This document shows positions 7,678 to 15,932 of a stretch of 24,733 nucleotides of DNA, one piece after another; position 1 is the stretch's first letter, and each line of letters begins with the position of its first letter. The DNA is from JOPF136 sp035541255. GTDB lineage: Bacteria; Acidobacteriota; Terriglobia; Acidiferrales; UBA7541. The notes under the pieces were generated by a model. That model saw only the letters and a list, made by a program, of their open reading frames with translations. It was not told the origin of the DNA and did no database searches. Made by a program: the position numbers and the translations under genes. The DNA is taken from assembly GCA_035541255.1 (NCBI GenBank), contig DATKNR010000152.1:1-24733 (forward strand). Reading direction: 5' to 3'.

Positions 7678-7989
7678 ATGAGGAAACTGGCTCCATTTCT
7701 GCTGGTGGCTTTCCTGCTGCTCGTCGTTGCGCCTGCGGCGTTCGCCCAGGGCACTGCGGCGCCCGCGGAAGCCACAAACTGGGTGGCAATCTCGGCGTCG
7801 TTCGGCATGGCCATCGCGTCCGGTGCCTGCGGCTATGCACAGGCGCGCGCTTCCGCCGCTGCTTCGGAGTCGTACGCGCGCAATCCGGGCGCGGGCGACC
7901 GCATCTTTATCTCCCTGATTATTTCGCTGGTGCTGATCGAATCGATGGCGCTCTACGCCTTCGCCATCATCTTCCTGAAGGCGAAGTAG
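7678..7989 (+). CDS. atpE: ATP synthase Fo subunit c with N-terminal signal sequence
   Basis: Subunit c forms the ion-carrying rotor ring. The 103-residue protein starts with a signal-peptide-like segment (MRKLAPFLLVAFLLLVV, then APAAFAQG), which most c subunits lack. One helical hairpin follows. Its polar loop is ARNP (67-70), and its ion-binding Glu is E88. By counting from the loop, Q55, E88, S89 and Y93 line up with Q32, E65, S66 and Y70 of the Na+-binding c subunit of Ilyobacter tartaricus; V63 is replaced by Leu and T67 by Met. The start is set by GAGGAG at 7664-7669, 8 bases before ATG. The frame is open upstream to 7606, but that part has no sensible start. A strong terminator follows. 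Confidence 0.93.
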   Translation: MRKLAPFLLVAFLLLVVAPAAFAQGTAAPAEATNWVAISASFGMAIASGACGYAQARASAAASESYARNPGAGDRIFISLIISLVLIESMALYAFAIIFLKAK

Positions 7990-8018
7990 GGCCCTCCGGG
8001 AATAGTTCGAAGAATCAG

Positions 8019-8053
8019 AAAGGCCGGTCGCGCGCATGCGCGACCGGCCTTTT
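8019..8053. terminator. Bidirectional rho-independent terminator between atpE and nuoN
   Basis: A perfect 15-bp stem (8019-8033 with 8038-8052) encloses a GCAT loop. The arms begin AAAGGCCGG and end CCGGCCTTT, so a T-run follows the stem on either strand. It can stop the Fo operon from the left and the nuo operon from the right. Confidence 0.9.
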
Positions 8054-8097
8054 CATTTCCGCTTGCTGGAAATTCGGAAGGTTTGGCGCCGTCCGCC

Positions 8098-9576
8098 TCA
8101 GCGCAACGCGGTGGCCGACCGCATTGCCAGGTCGCGCACCACGTCGGGAAATAGCCCCAGGTACACCGTGGCAAACGACGTTACCAGCATCACCACACTC
8201 ACCGCATAGGGCGTCGGCCCCGGATTCCACTCCGGCGAAGGCTCGCTGAAATACATCACCCGCACCACTCGCAGATAGTAGTACGCGGAAATCACGCTGT
8301 TCACCGCCAGCACGATCACCAGGCCGGTCAGCTGCGCATTCAGCGCCGCACGCAGAATGTACAGCTTGCCCATGAAGCCCGCAGTAATCGGCAGGCCCAT
8401 CAGCGAGAGAAGATACAGCGTCATGCACGCCGCGGCCACGGGCTGCGTTCGCCCCAATCCCGCCATATCCTGGATTTCTACGCGCCGTTCGCCCGCATCT
8501 CCCAGATGCGCCAGCAGAGTGAACGCCCCCAGTTTCACAAATGCGTACACCAGAATGTAGAACAGCAGGGACGCAACCCCGAGTTCGCTGTTTGCAGCAA
8601 ACGCGACCAGGATGTAGCCGGCGTGCGATATCGACGAATATGCCAGCATCCGCTTCACATTGGTCTGTACCAGCGCCGAGAGGTTGCCCATGAACATCGT
8701 GAGCACCGCCGAGCCCCAGATCGCCCAGAACCACGTCCCATGCAGCGACGGAAACGCCGTGTAAAACACGCGCACCAGGATGGCGAATGCTGCGGCTTTC
8801 GGCCCGCTTGCAAACAGCCCCGACACCGGTGTCGGCGCCCCCTCGTAAACATCCGGCGTCCAGAACTGGAACGGTGCCGTCGCCACCTTGAACGACAGCC
8901 CCACCAGCACCAGGGCGCTGCCCATCACGAGCAGCGTGGGATCGATGCTCTTGTGTGAAGCGATCGCGTCCCGGATGGCCTCCAGTTGCGTCGAGCCCGC
9001 TCCCCCGAAGATCAGCGCCGACCCGTACAGGAAAAACGCCGTGGCAAACGAGCCCAGCAGGAAGTATTTCAGCGCCGATTCGTTCGATTTCAGGGAGTTC
9101 CGCCGGTAGCCCGCCAGGACGTAGCTGGCAATGCTGCTCACCTCCAGCCCGATGAATGCCGTCAGCAGTTCGGTTGATGCCGCCATCACCGCCATGCCTG
9201 CCGTGGCAAACAGCACCAGCGCGTAATACTCCCCATGTTGCAGGCCTTCCCGCTCAAGGTAATCGAGAGAGCCCACCATCGCCAGGACCGCAAACGCGAA
9301 CACGGCGAAGAACAGGAACACGCTGAATGTGTCCACCCGGATCAGGCCGGAATACGTCACCCCGCCAAATGCATATCCCGGGTGCTTCGCAGACACCAGC
9401 ACCGACAGCAGCGCCGCAAATCCCCCCGTCACTCCCAGCCGCGCCAGCCAGTGCCGGCCGCTGGGAGCCACAAATGGCTCCACGAGCATGATGAGCGCGC
9501 CAAAGCCGCAAGCCACAAAGATCGGCAGCAGCCTTAGCACGTCTTCCAGGCTCACCATGTTGTGGACCGTTGCCAT
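8098..9576 (-). CDS. nuoN: NADH-quinone oxidoreductase subunit N
   Basis: NuoN is one of the three antiporter-like, proton-translocating subunits of the complex I membrane arm. The 492-residue protein is full length and highly hydrophobic. It shows the NuoN signature NESALKYFLLGSFA, a Glu in TM5 (E145, LTAFIGLEVSS), and the broken-helix region SFKVATAPFQFWTPDVYEG with K230. VKRMLAYSSISHAGY follows. These motifs fit NuoN rather than NuoM. A GGGGAGG stands 3 bases before the ATG. nuoL ends only 14 bases upstream, so nuoM, which usually lies between L and N, is missing. This is the last gene of the operon, with the shared terminator about 45 bases downstream. Confidence 0.96.
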   Translation of the reverse strand: MATVHNMVSLEDVLRLLPIFVACGFGALIMLVEPFVAPSGRHWLARLGVTGGFAALLSVLVSAKHPGYAFGGVTYSGLIRVDTFSVFLFFAVFAFAVLAMVGSLDYLEREGLQHGEYYALVLFATAGMAVMAASTELLTAFIGLEVSSIASYVLAGYRRNSLKSNESALKYFLLGSFATAFFLYGSALIFGGAGSTQLEAIRDAIASHKSIDPTLLVMGSALVLVGLSFKVATAPFQFWTPDVYEGAPTPVSGLFASGPKAAAFAILVRVFYTAFPSLHGTWFWAIWGSAVLTMFMGNLSALVQTNVKRMLAYSSISHAGYILVAFAANSELGVASLLFYILVYAFVKLGAFTLLAHLGDAGERRVEIQDMAGLGRTQPVAAACMTLYLLSLMGLPITAGFMGKLYILRAALNAQLTGLVIVLAVNSVISAYYYLRVVRVMYFSEPSPEWNPGPTPYAVSVVMLVTSFATVYLGLFPDVVRDLAMRSATALR

Positions 9577-9590
9577 CTACCTCCCCGCCC

Positions 9591-11534
9591 TCAATGTCCC
9601 AGCCACAGGAACAGCAGCGTCATGGCTGCCGCTCCCGCCACCAGTAGTGATGCGTATGACCGGCCGTTCCCCGATTGCACCTGCCGCGTTTCTTCTCCCA
9701 TGTCGGCCGTCACTTTCGCCAGTCCGTTGACTGCGCCGTCGATTCCCGCCGCGTCCACGCCTTTCCACAAGACGTTCGTGGATATCCACTTTATTGGCTG
9801 GACGATCAAGGCTTCGTATAGTTCGTCCACGTAGTACTTGTGGAGCAGCACGGAATGCGGTCCAGGCAGCTTTTCCTCCAGCTCCTCCGCCGTCTTCGGA
9901 GCCCGCAGATACATCCACCAGGCCACCAGGAATCCCAACAATGCCCCGGTGATCGCCACGGCCATCAGCATGTGCTCTGTCTCGTGCGTCCCGTTTGCCG
10001 GGATCTGCGACCGGATTTGTTCCGCGTGCTCGAACACCGGCCGCAGGAATTCCTCAAAATAGTTGGTTCCGCCGAATAGCCCCGGCGCGGCCATCCATCC
10101 GCCGCCCAGGGATAGCACGGCCAGCACCACCAGCGGCACCAGCATCGATTTCGGCGATTCGTGCACGTGCACGTGGTGCTCGTCGTATCGCGGCGTCCCG
10201 TAGAACGTCATGAACACCAGCCGGAACATATAGAACGCCGTCAGCAGCGCCGTAAACGTTCCCACGAACCATAGCGCCCAGTTTCCGTGTGAGTACGACT
10301 CCCACAGAATTTCGTCCTTGCTGAAGAAGCCGGAGAATCCCGGACAGCCGGAGATAGCCAGCGTCGCGGCCAGCATCGTCAGAAATGTCGTGCGGATCGG
10401 CCCGCGAAGTCCTCCCATATTCCGCATGTCCTGTTCCCCGCCCATGGCGTGGATCACGCTCCCTGCGGCCAGGAACAGCAGCGCCTTGAAAAACGCGTGC
10501 GTCATCAAGTGGAAAATCCCCGCGGAAAACGCGCCCACACCGCACGCCAGAAACATGTACCCCAGCTGGCTCACCGTTGAGTACGCCAGCACCCGTTTGA
10601 TGTCCGTCTGCACCAGCCCGATCGTTGCCGCAAAGAACGCCGTCAGGCATCCGATCACCGCCACGGTTTTCATCGCGATTGGCGCGTGCGCGTAGAGCGT
10701 GCTCGAGCGCGCCACCATGTACACTCCCGCGGTCACCATCGTCGCCGCGTGGATCAGCGCGCTCACCGGCGTCGGGCCTTCCATCGCGTCCGGCAGCCAC
10801 ACGTACAGCGGCACCTGCGCCGATTTCCCCGCTGCGCCCACAAACAGCAGCAGGCCGATCAGCGTGAGTGTTCCGACTCCGGCCGTCTCCACCGGCAATT
10901 TGTCCGCCTGCGCCATCACCGTCTGGATGTCCGTCGTCCCAAACATGCGGAACATCAGGAAAATCCCCAGCAGGAAACCGAAATCTCCCACCCGGTTCAC
11001 CACAAACGCCTTTTTGCCGGCGTCCGCGGCCGATTTCTTCAAGAAGAAGAATCCGATGAGCAGATAACTGCACAGCCCTACTCCCTCCCAGCCCACGAAC
11101 ATCACCACGTAGTTCGCGCCCAGCACCAGCACGAGCATGAAGAACATGAACAGGTTCAGGTACGAGAAGAAGCGGTAGTAGCCCCCTTCGTGCGCCATGT
11201 ATCCCGTCGAATAGATGTGGATCAGCCAGCCGACTCCCGTCACCACCAGCAGCATGATGATGGTCAGTTGGTCCACCTGCACGGCCCAATCCACTCGCAG
11301 ATTGCCCGCCAGGAGCCAGGGGATGATGTGGCGGATCGCCGGAATTTCCGACGCCGGCAGCCGCCAGAACTCCGCCACCAGCGCCAGCGTTGAAACAAAC
11401 GCCAGAGTCGTCGAGCCCAGCGCCACTGCGCTCACGGTTTTCTTCGGGAAAGTCTTCCCAAAGATCCCGTTCACCGCTGAGCCTGCCAGCGGCAGCGCCG
11501 GGATAATCCACGCGTTGTCGAGCACACTGATCAT
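9591..11534 (-). CDS. nuoL: NADH-quinone oxidoreductase subunit L
   Basis: NuoL is the distal antiporter-like subunit of complex I. The 647-residue protein has the core fold with E150 in FVGWEGVGLCSYLLIG, K237 in AAGKSAQVPLYVWLPDAM, the DIKRVLAYSTVSQLGYM segment and K350 in HAFFKALLFLAAG. The C-terminal part (ELYEALIVQPIKWIS and after) is the long lateral helix that in known complexes lies along the subunits L, M and N. The start ATG overlaps the nuoK stop by four bases (ATGA), a sign of coupled translation. Length matches the family. Confidence 0.97.
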   Translation of the reverse strand: MISVLDNAWIIPALPLAGSAVNGIFGKTFPKKTVSAVALGSTTLAFVSTLALVAEFWRLPASEIPAIRHIIPWLLAGNLRVDWAVQVDQLTIIMLLVVTGVGWLIHIYSTGYMAHEGGYYRFFSYLNLFMFFMLVLVLGANYVVMFVGWEGVGLCSYLLIGFFFLKKSAADAGKKAFVVNRVGDFGFLLGIFLMFRMFGTTDIQTVMAQADKLPVETAGVGTLTLIGLLLFVGAAGKSAQVPLYVWLPDAMEGPTPVSALIHAATMVTAGVYMVARSSTLYAHAPIAMKTVAVIGCLTAFFAATIGLVQTDIKRVLAYSTVSQLGYMFLACGVGAFSAGIFHLMTHAFFKALLFLAAGSVIHAMGGEQDMRNMGGLRGPIRTTFLTMLAATLAISGCPGFSGFFSKDEILWESYSHGNWALWFVGTFTALLTAFYMFRLVFMTFYGTPRYDEHHVHVHESPKSMLVPLVVLAVLSLGGGWMAAPGLFGGTNYFEEFLRPVFEHAEQIRSQIPANGTHETEHMLMAVAITGALLGFLVAWWMYLRAPKTAEELEEKLPGPHSVLLHKYYVDELYEALIVQPIKWISTNVLWKGVDAAGIDGAVNGLAKVTADMGEETRQVQSGNGRSYASLLVAGAAAMTLLFLWLGH

Positions 11535-11833
11535 TGTTTCAACAGGTCAATCCGTTCGATGTTCAGCGAATGCCGGTTCCGCGCCACCTGCAGGATGATC
11601 GCCATCCCCACCGCCGCTTCCGCTGCCGCCACCACAATCACGAAGAACACAAACACCTGTCCTTCCAGCAGTAGCCGCAATCGGCTGAACGCCACGAACG
11701 ACAGGTTCACCGCGTTCAGCATCAGCTCGATCGACATGAAGATCGTGATGATGTTGCGTTTGAACACGAATCCCAGCGCGCCCAGCCCGAACAGGATCGC
11801 GCTCAAGACCACGGCATAGGATGCCAGCGGCAA
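11531..11833 (-). CDS. nuoK: NADH-quinone oxidoreductase subunit K
   Basis: NuoK is a three-helix subunit of the complex I membrane arm. I chose the TTG start at 11833: a GGGGAGGGG ribosome-binding site lies just upstream, and the 100-residue product then has its two buried glutamates at E36 (MSIELMLNAVNL) and E72 (AAAEAAVGMAI), the same numbers as in E. coli NuoK. A longer open frame reaches to 12121, but that part overlaps nuoJ out of frame and is not hydrophobic. The stop overlaps the nuoL start. A gap of 65 bases separates it from nuoJ. Confidence 0.95.
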   Translation of the reverse strand: MPLASYAVVLSAILFGLGALGFVFKRNIITIFMSIELMLNAVNLSFVAFSRLRLLLEGQVFVFFVIVVAAAEAAVGMAIILQVARNRHSLNIERIDLLKQ

Positions 11834-11898
11834 GTCCCCTCCCCGTACCCTTTCTGGGCCGCCCGTGGCTTGTTGGCCTTCGGCGTCCCATCCACCCC

Positions 11899-12396
11899 TT
11901 AAAAATCGCGTTTCGCCAGAACCACCGCCCCGAGAATCGCCACCAGGATCAGAATCGACGTCATTTCGAAGGGGAAGACGTAGCTCGTGAACAGCAGTTG
12001 CGAGAGCACTCGCGTCGTCCCAGGAATCTCCCCGCCCGGCGCCATCGGCCCCGGCTGCGCCATGGCGATTCGCCATCCCAGCACCGCCGTCAGCACCACC
12101 GCAAACGGCAGGCCCAGCCACGTGGCTGCCCGGCTGATCGATGTTCTTTCTTCTTTCCCCGCGTTTAGCAGCATGATGATGAACACAAACAGCACCATGA
12201 TTGCGCCCGCGTACACGATGATTTGCACCGCCGCCAGCAGTTCCGCCCCGAGCAGCAGGTAAATTCCAGCCAGCGCCACCATCACCACGATCAGCGAAAG
12301 TGCGCTGTGGATCGGGTGCGTCTGGACGATCAGGTTCGCCGCCCCTCCCAGCGCGGCCGCCGCCAGCACAAAGAACAGAATGGTCTCCACGCTCAT
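11899..12396 (-). CDS. nuoJ: NADH-quinone oxidoreductase subunit J
   Basis: NuoJ is a five-helix subunit beside NuoK in the complex I membrane arm. The 165-residue protein begins MSVETILFFVLA and contains the conserved third helix IIVYAGAIMVLFVFIIMLL, which includes the pi-bulge linked to coupling in known structures. The ATG at 12396 overlaps the nuoH stop by four bases, which fixes the start. The open frame continues upstream to 12693, but that part is a shadow of nuoH. In most operons nuoI lies between nuoH and nuoJ; here the two genes overlap, so there is no room for it. Confidence 0.95.
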   Translation of the reverse strand: MSVETILFFVLAAAALGGAANLIVQTHPIHSALSLIVVMVALAGIYLLLGAELLAAVQIIVYAGAIMVLFVFIIMLLNAGKEERTSISRAATWLGLPFAVVLTAVLGWRIAMAQPGPMAPGGEIPGTTRVLSQLLFTSYVFPFEMTSILILVAILGAVVLAKRDF

Positions 12397-13595
12397 GGTT
12401 TCGCCCGCAGCAGCACCACCAGGCTCGTCCCCAGCACGTTGGCCAGTGAGAGCGGCAGCAGAAATTTCCAGCCGAATGCCATCAATTGGTCGTACCGGAT
12501 TCGCGGCAGCGTTCCGCGCATCCACACGTAGAAGAACAGAATCACGAACACCTTCGCCGCCAGCCAGAACGGTCCCTGGATCACCGTCATCACGGCAGGC
12601 AGTGCGCATGCAGCTCCCACTCCCGCCAGCACGATTCCCACCACCGGAAGGATCTTCCGGCCGAGCGGTGTATGGTAACGCAGCCCGTTCCACACCAGCG
12701 CCACGCCGCCGATCACTCCTCCTGCAGTGGGCAGATAGAACGTCCAGTGGAATGACGGTGTATCCGGAAACGGCGATAGGTAACCGCCGAAGAACAGCAC
12801 CGACACCATGAAGGACACCGTAACCATCGCCGCGTATTCCGCCATGAAGAACATGGCGAACTTAAAGCTCGCGTACTCCGTGTGGAAGCCGCCCACCAGT
12901 TCTTGCTCGCCTTCCGCCAGGTCAAAGGGCGTGCGGTTCGTCTCCGCCACCGCGGAGATGAAGAAGCACACGAATCCGAAGAACTGCGGAATGAAAAACC
13001 AGTTCCAGGCGCCGTGCTTTTGCGCTTCCACAATGTCGCGCAAGCTGAACGTGTTCGTCATCAGCACAATTCCGACTACCGACATCGTCATCGCCAGCTC
13101 GTAGCTCAGCATCTGCGCCGCGCTCCGCAGCCCGCCCAGCAGAGAATATTTATTATTGGAAGCCCATCCGCCCAGCGACACGCCGTACACGCTCAGCGCC
13201 GTTATCGCGAACACCACCAGCAGGCTCACGTCGGACTCGGTCACCGACAGCCACACCGGATGTCCGAAGATTTCCACCCGCGGGCCCAGCGGCATCACCG
13301 CAATCGTCGTCATTGCCAGCGCCAGGGCTAGAAATGGCGCGAAGAAAAAAACGAACCGGTCCACTCCCTCCGGCGTCGGGTCCTCTTTGAACAGAAATTT
13401 CGCCCCATCCGCCAGTGGCTGGATCAGCCCATACGGACCGACCCGTTCCGGCCCCCATCGCGATTGGATGTGCGCCACCACTTTCCGCTCGAACCAGCTC
13501 AGGTAGGCCACCACGGTCAGCAACCCGATAAACACCACGAGCACCTTCACCACCGACACCAGGATTTCCCCATGGCTCGCGAGGAAGCCGCTCAT
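12393..13595 (-). CDS. nuoH: NADH-quinone oxidoreductase subunit H
   Basis: NuoH is the membrane-arm subunit that forms the quinone pocket with NuoB and NuoD and starts the proton path. The 400-residue, multi-helix protein has SWFERKVVAHIQSR, GPYGLIQPLADGAKFLFKED, the WASNNKYSLLGGLRSAAQ loop and the Glu-rich AETNRTPFDLAEGE segment, all typical of the family. It overlaps nuoG upstream and nuoJ downstream by four bases each (ATGA), so it is tightly coupled. Confidence 0.97.
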   Translation of the reverse strand: MSGFLASHGEILVSVVKVLVVFIGLLTVVAYLSWFERKVVAHIQSRWGPERVGPYGLIQPLADGAKFLFKEDPTPEGVDRFVFFFAPFLALALAMTTIAVMPLGPRVEIFGHPVWLSVTESDVSLLVVFAITALSVYGVSLGGWASNNKYSLLGGLRSAAQMLSYELAMTMSVVGIVLMTNTFSLRDIVEAQKHGAWNWFFIPQFFGFVCFFISAVAETNRTPFDLAEGEQELVGGFHTEYASFKFAMFFMAEYAAMVTVSFMVSVLFFGGYLSPFPDTPSFHWTFYLPTAGGVIGGVALVWNGLRYHTPLGRKILPVVGIVLAGVGAACALPAVMTVIQGPFWLAAKVFVILFFYVWMRGTLPRIRYDQLMAFGWKFLLPLSLANVLGTSLVVLLRAKP

Positions 13596-15823
13596 TCTGT
13601 TTTCCCCGCTTCCGCCAGTGATTCAATCATCATGCAGAATCGCCCCAGCGTGCCGCTCGTGAACAGCGAATCCTGTGCCGAACGGATGGCCCCCGCCGGC
13701 ACGTCGAATGCTCGGTTTCCATTGCTCGGCGCCGCGCTGGATAGCACCGCGCCCCCGGCCAGCAGCCCCGCCAGGTCCACTCCATATCCCGGTACGTTCC
13801 GCCGGATCTCCTCAAACACCGCGTCCGGATTTCGGGCGTTCCAGGGCTTCCCGAGTCCTTTTCTCTCCAGCTGGTGGGCAAGGATGCGCAGGATGTCGAA
13901 ATCGCTCCGCACTCCCGGCGGGTCCGCGCCTTTGCGCACCAGTTGCACCTCACCCGCCGTGTTCGTCACCGTCCCGTTCTTCTCGTACGCGCTTGCCGCG
14001 GGCAGCACCACGTCCGCCTCGCGCGAAGTTTCCGTCAGGAACAGATCGTGTGCCACCAGGAATTTCAGCCCGCTGGGCCGTCCTCCGCTTCCAAACGTCC
14101 GGAACGGGTTCGCCCCGACCACATACAACGCCTTCAGCGTCCCCGCTGCCGCCGCATCCAGCATCTGTTTTGCGGTCATTCCCGGACGGTCCGGCAGTTT
14201 CGCGCCCCACAGAGTCCCGAATTTCTCCCGTGCTGCGGCGTCATCCACTCTCGCGAAGCCCGGCAGCGCGTCGGGCAGTTGGCCCATCTCCGCGGCGCCG
14301 CGGGAATTTGCGTAATCTCCCAGCGGCATGTAACGCGTCTGCCCGGGCAGCGTCGCGCCCCACGCCACCAGGTCCGTCACCGCCGCGCCAGTTACACCCG
14401 CCCCAAAAAGAATCGCGACGTTGTTCTCCGCCTCGATGGCCTTCTTGATCGCCGCCAGCGGCTCTCCCGCGCCTGCCGGGGCCGCGCCCTTCCCGGCCAG
14501 TGCACGCGTTGCCGCGGCTTCCGCCCCCTCCGGGATGCGCGCGTACAATCTCGCCCGCCGCGCCAGTTTGATCTCCCCGGAGTCGACCACGTACACCCGC
14601 GCTCCCACGTGGCGTACGGCTTCCCGGATTCGCCAGTCCACCAGCGGGTTTTGCCGGCCAGTGTCGTTCCCGATCAGCAGGATGGCCGTCGCCGTTCCCA
14701 GCGCCTCCATCGTTAGGGCGCTCGCCGTTGCTTTCGACCCCAGCGCCCCGGCCAGTGACGCGTAGTCCGCCGTGCGGTGATGGTCCACGTTGTTCGTCCC
14801 GATCGTGGCCCGGGCCAGCCGCCCCAGCAGGTAGTTTTCCTCGTTCGTCGTCCGGTTCGATCCGATGAATCCGATCGCATCCGGCCCGCTCTCCGCCCGG
14901 ATGGCGGCCAGCCGCGGCGCCACTTCTTCCATCGCCGCTTCCCACGTCACCGGCTCCAGCTTCGTCCCGCGGCGCACAAGCGGCTGCGTCAGCCGGTCCG
15001 GATGCTCCGTAAAGTCGAACCCGAACCGCCCCTTCACACACAGAAACTCGCGGTTGATACCGGACAGGTCGCGGTTGTTCGCACGCAGGATACGGTTGTT
15101 CCGCACGGAAAGGGTCGTCTTGCATCCATTCGAACAGTGCGCGCAGATCGTCCCGACATAGTGCATTTCCCACGGCCGCGTCTTATACCGGTAGGCCCCG
15201 CTTGTCAGCGCCCCCACGGGGCACACGTCGATGCACATTCCGCACTCTTCGCATTCCAGGTGGTCGCCCCGGTTGGGAATGATGGTCGAATGCACGCCCC
15301 GCTGGCCCACTCCCAGCGCTTTCACGTCCAGCCCCTCGTCGCACACACGCACGCATCGGAAGCACAGGATGCACCGCGGCGCGTCGTAATACACCAGTTC
15401 CGACCATTTCTCTTCCGGCTCGTGGATTTTTTCTTCCACGAACCGGCTCGTGTCCGCCCCGTAGCGGAACACCATGTCCTGCAGCTCGCATTCGCCGCCC
15501 TTGTCGCACACCGGGCAGTCCAGCGGGTGGTTGGTCAGCAGAAATTCCAACATTGCCTTCCGGCCTTCGCGGACCTGTGGCGTGTCCGTCCGTACCACCA
15601 TCCCGTCCACGGCTGTCAGCGTGCACGCCGTCTGCAGTTTCGGCGCTTTTTCAACCTCCACGAAGCACATCCGGCAGGCGGCCTGCAGCGACAGTCCGGG
15701 GTAGTAGCAGAACGACGGCACCTCGATTCCCATCCGCCGCGTTGCTTCAATCACCAGCGTTCCCGCGGGGACGGTCACCGGCCGTCCGTCAATCGTCAGC
15801 GTGACTAGCTTCTGCTCCGCCAT
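13592..15823 (-). CDS. nuoG: NADH-quinone oxidoreductase subunit G with an eight-cysteine ferredoxin-like module
   Basis: NuoG is the largest subunit of the complex I peripheral arm and carries several Fe-S clusters. In this 743-residue protein C39, C50, C53 and C67 fit the [2Fe-2S] cluster N1b, and H99, C103, C106 and C112 fit N5. C151, C154, C157 and C201 fit N4, and C227, C230, C234 and C262 fit the N7-type site at the start of the molybdopterin-oxidoreductase-like domain. In addition C161, C191, C194 and C197 complete a double-cluster ferredoxin pattern seen in NAD-linked hydrogenases and formate dehydrogenases. From memory, E. coli and Thermus NuoG/Nqo3 lack these four. The start ATG 15823 follows GGGGAGAG; a GTG five codons earlier is less likely. 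The stop overlaps nuoH. Confidence 0.95.
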   Translation of the reverse strand: MAEQKLVTLTIDGRPVTVPAGTLVIEATRRMGIEVPSFCYYPGLSLQAACRMCFVEVEKAPKLQTACTLTAVDGMVVRTDTPQVREGRKAMLEFLLTNHPLDCPVCDKGGECELQDMVFRYGADTSRFVEEKIHEPEEKWSELVYYDAPRCILCFRCVRVCDEGLDVKALGVGQRGVHSTIIPNRGDHLECEECGMCIDVCPVGALTSGAYRYKTRPWEMHYVGTICAHCSNGCKTTLSVRNNRILRANNRDLSGINREFLCVKGRFGFDFTEHPDRLTQPLVRRGTKLEPVTWEAAMEEVAPRLAAIRAESGPDAIGFIGSNRTTNEENYLLGRLARATIGTNNVDHHRTADYASLAGALGSKATASALTMEALGTATAILLIGNDTGRQNPLVDWRIREAVRHVGARVYVVDSGEIKLARRARLYARIPEGAEAAATRALAGKGAAPAGAGEPLAAIKKAIEAENNVAILFGAGVTGAAVTDLVAWGATLPGQTRYMPLGDYANSRGAAEMGQLPDALPGFARVDDAAAREKFGTLWGAKLPDRPGMTAKQMLDAAAAGTLKALYVVGANPFRTFGSGGRPSGLKFLVAHDLFLTETSREADVVLPAASAYEKNGTVTNTAGEVQLVRKGADPPGVRSDFDILRILAHQLERKGLGKPWNARNPDAVFEEIRRNVPGYGVDLAGLLAGGAVLSSAAPSNGNRAFDVPAGAIRSAQDSLFTSGTLGRFCMMIESLAEAGKTE

Positions 15824-15837
15824 CTCTCCCCGTGGCA

Positions 15838-15852
15838 CAGGCTTTCAGCCTG
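15838..15852. repeat. Short inverted repeat before nuoG
   Basis: CAGGCT and AGCCTG flank a TTC loop, and after one mismatch two more pairs (GC/GC) extend the stem. It lies 15 bases upstream of the nuoG start in the 109-base gap after nuoEF. It could be a small mRNA hairpin or a member of a dispersed intergenic palindrome family. One copy is seen here, so neither can be decided. Confidence 0.4.
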
Positions 15853-15932
15853 CGCGCCTCTCCATCCCGCCCTCGAATTCCCCCTTACTTCTGCGCGGTC
15901 TCCTCCGCCGCCATCACTTCGGCTCCCACCCC

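Noticed and set aside
8098..9576. Assignment of this gene as nuoM instead of nuoN
   Set aside because: The NESALKYFLLGSFA and PFQFWTPDVYEG segments fit NuoN, and the gene is the last of the operon as nuoN usually is.
11834..12121. N-terminal extension of nuoK
   Set aside because: The extension overlaps nuoJ in another frame and is not hydrophobic. The TTG at 11833 has a strong ribosome-binding site and gives the family length.
14777..15808. A 343-codon plus-strand open frame opposite nuoG
   Set aside because: It is a shadow of the NuoG cluster-binding region, with no start signals or family motifs.
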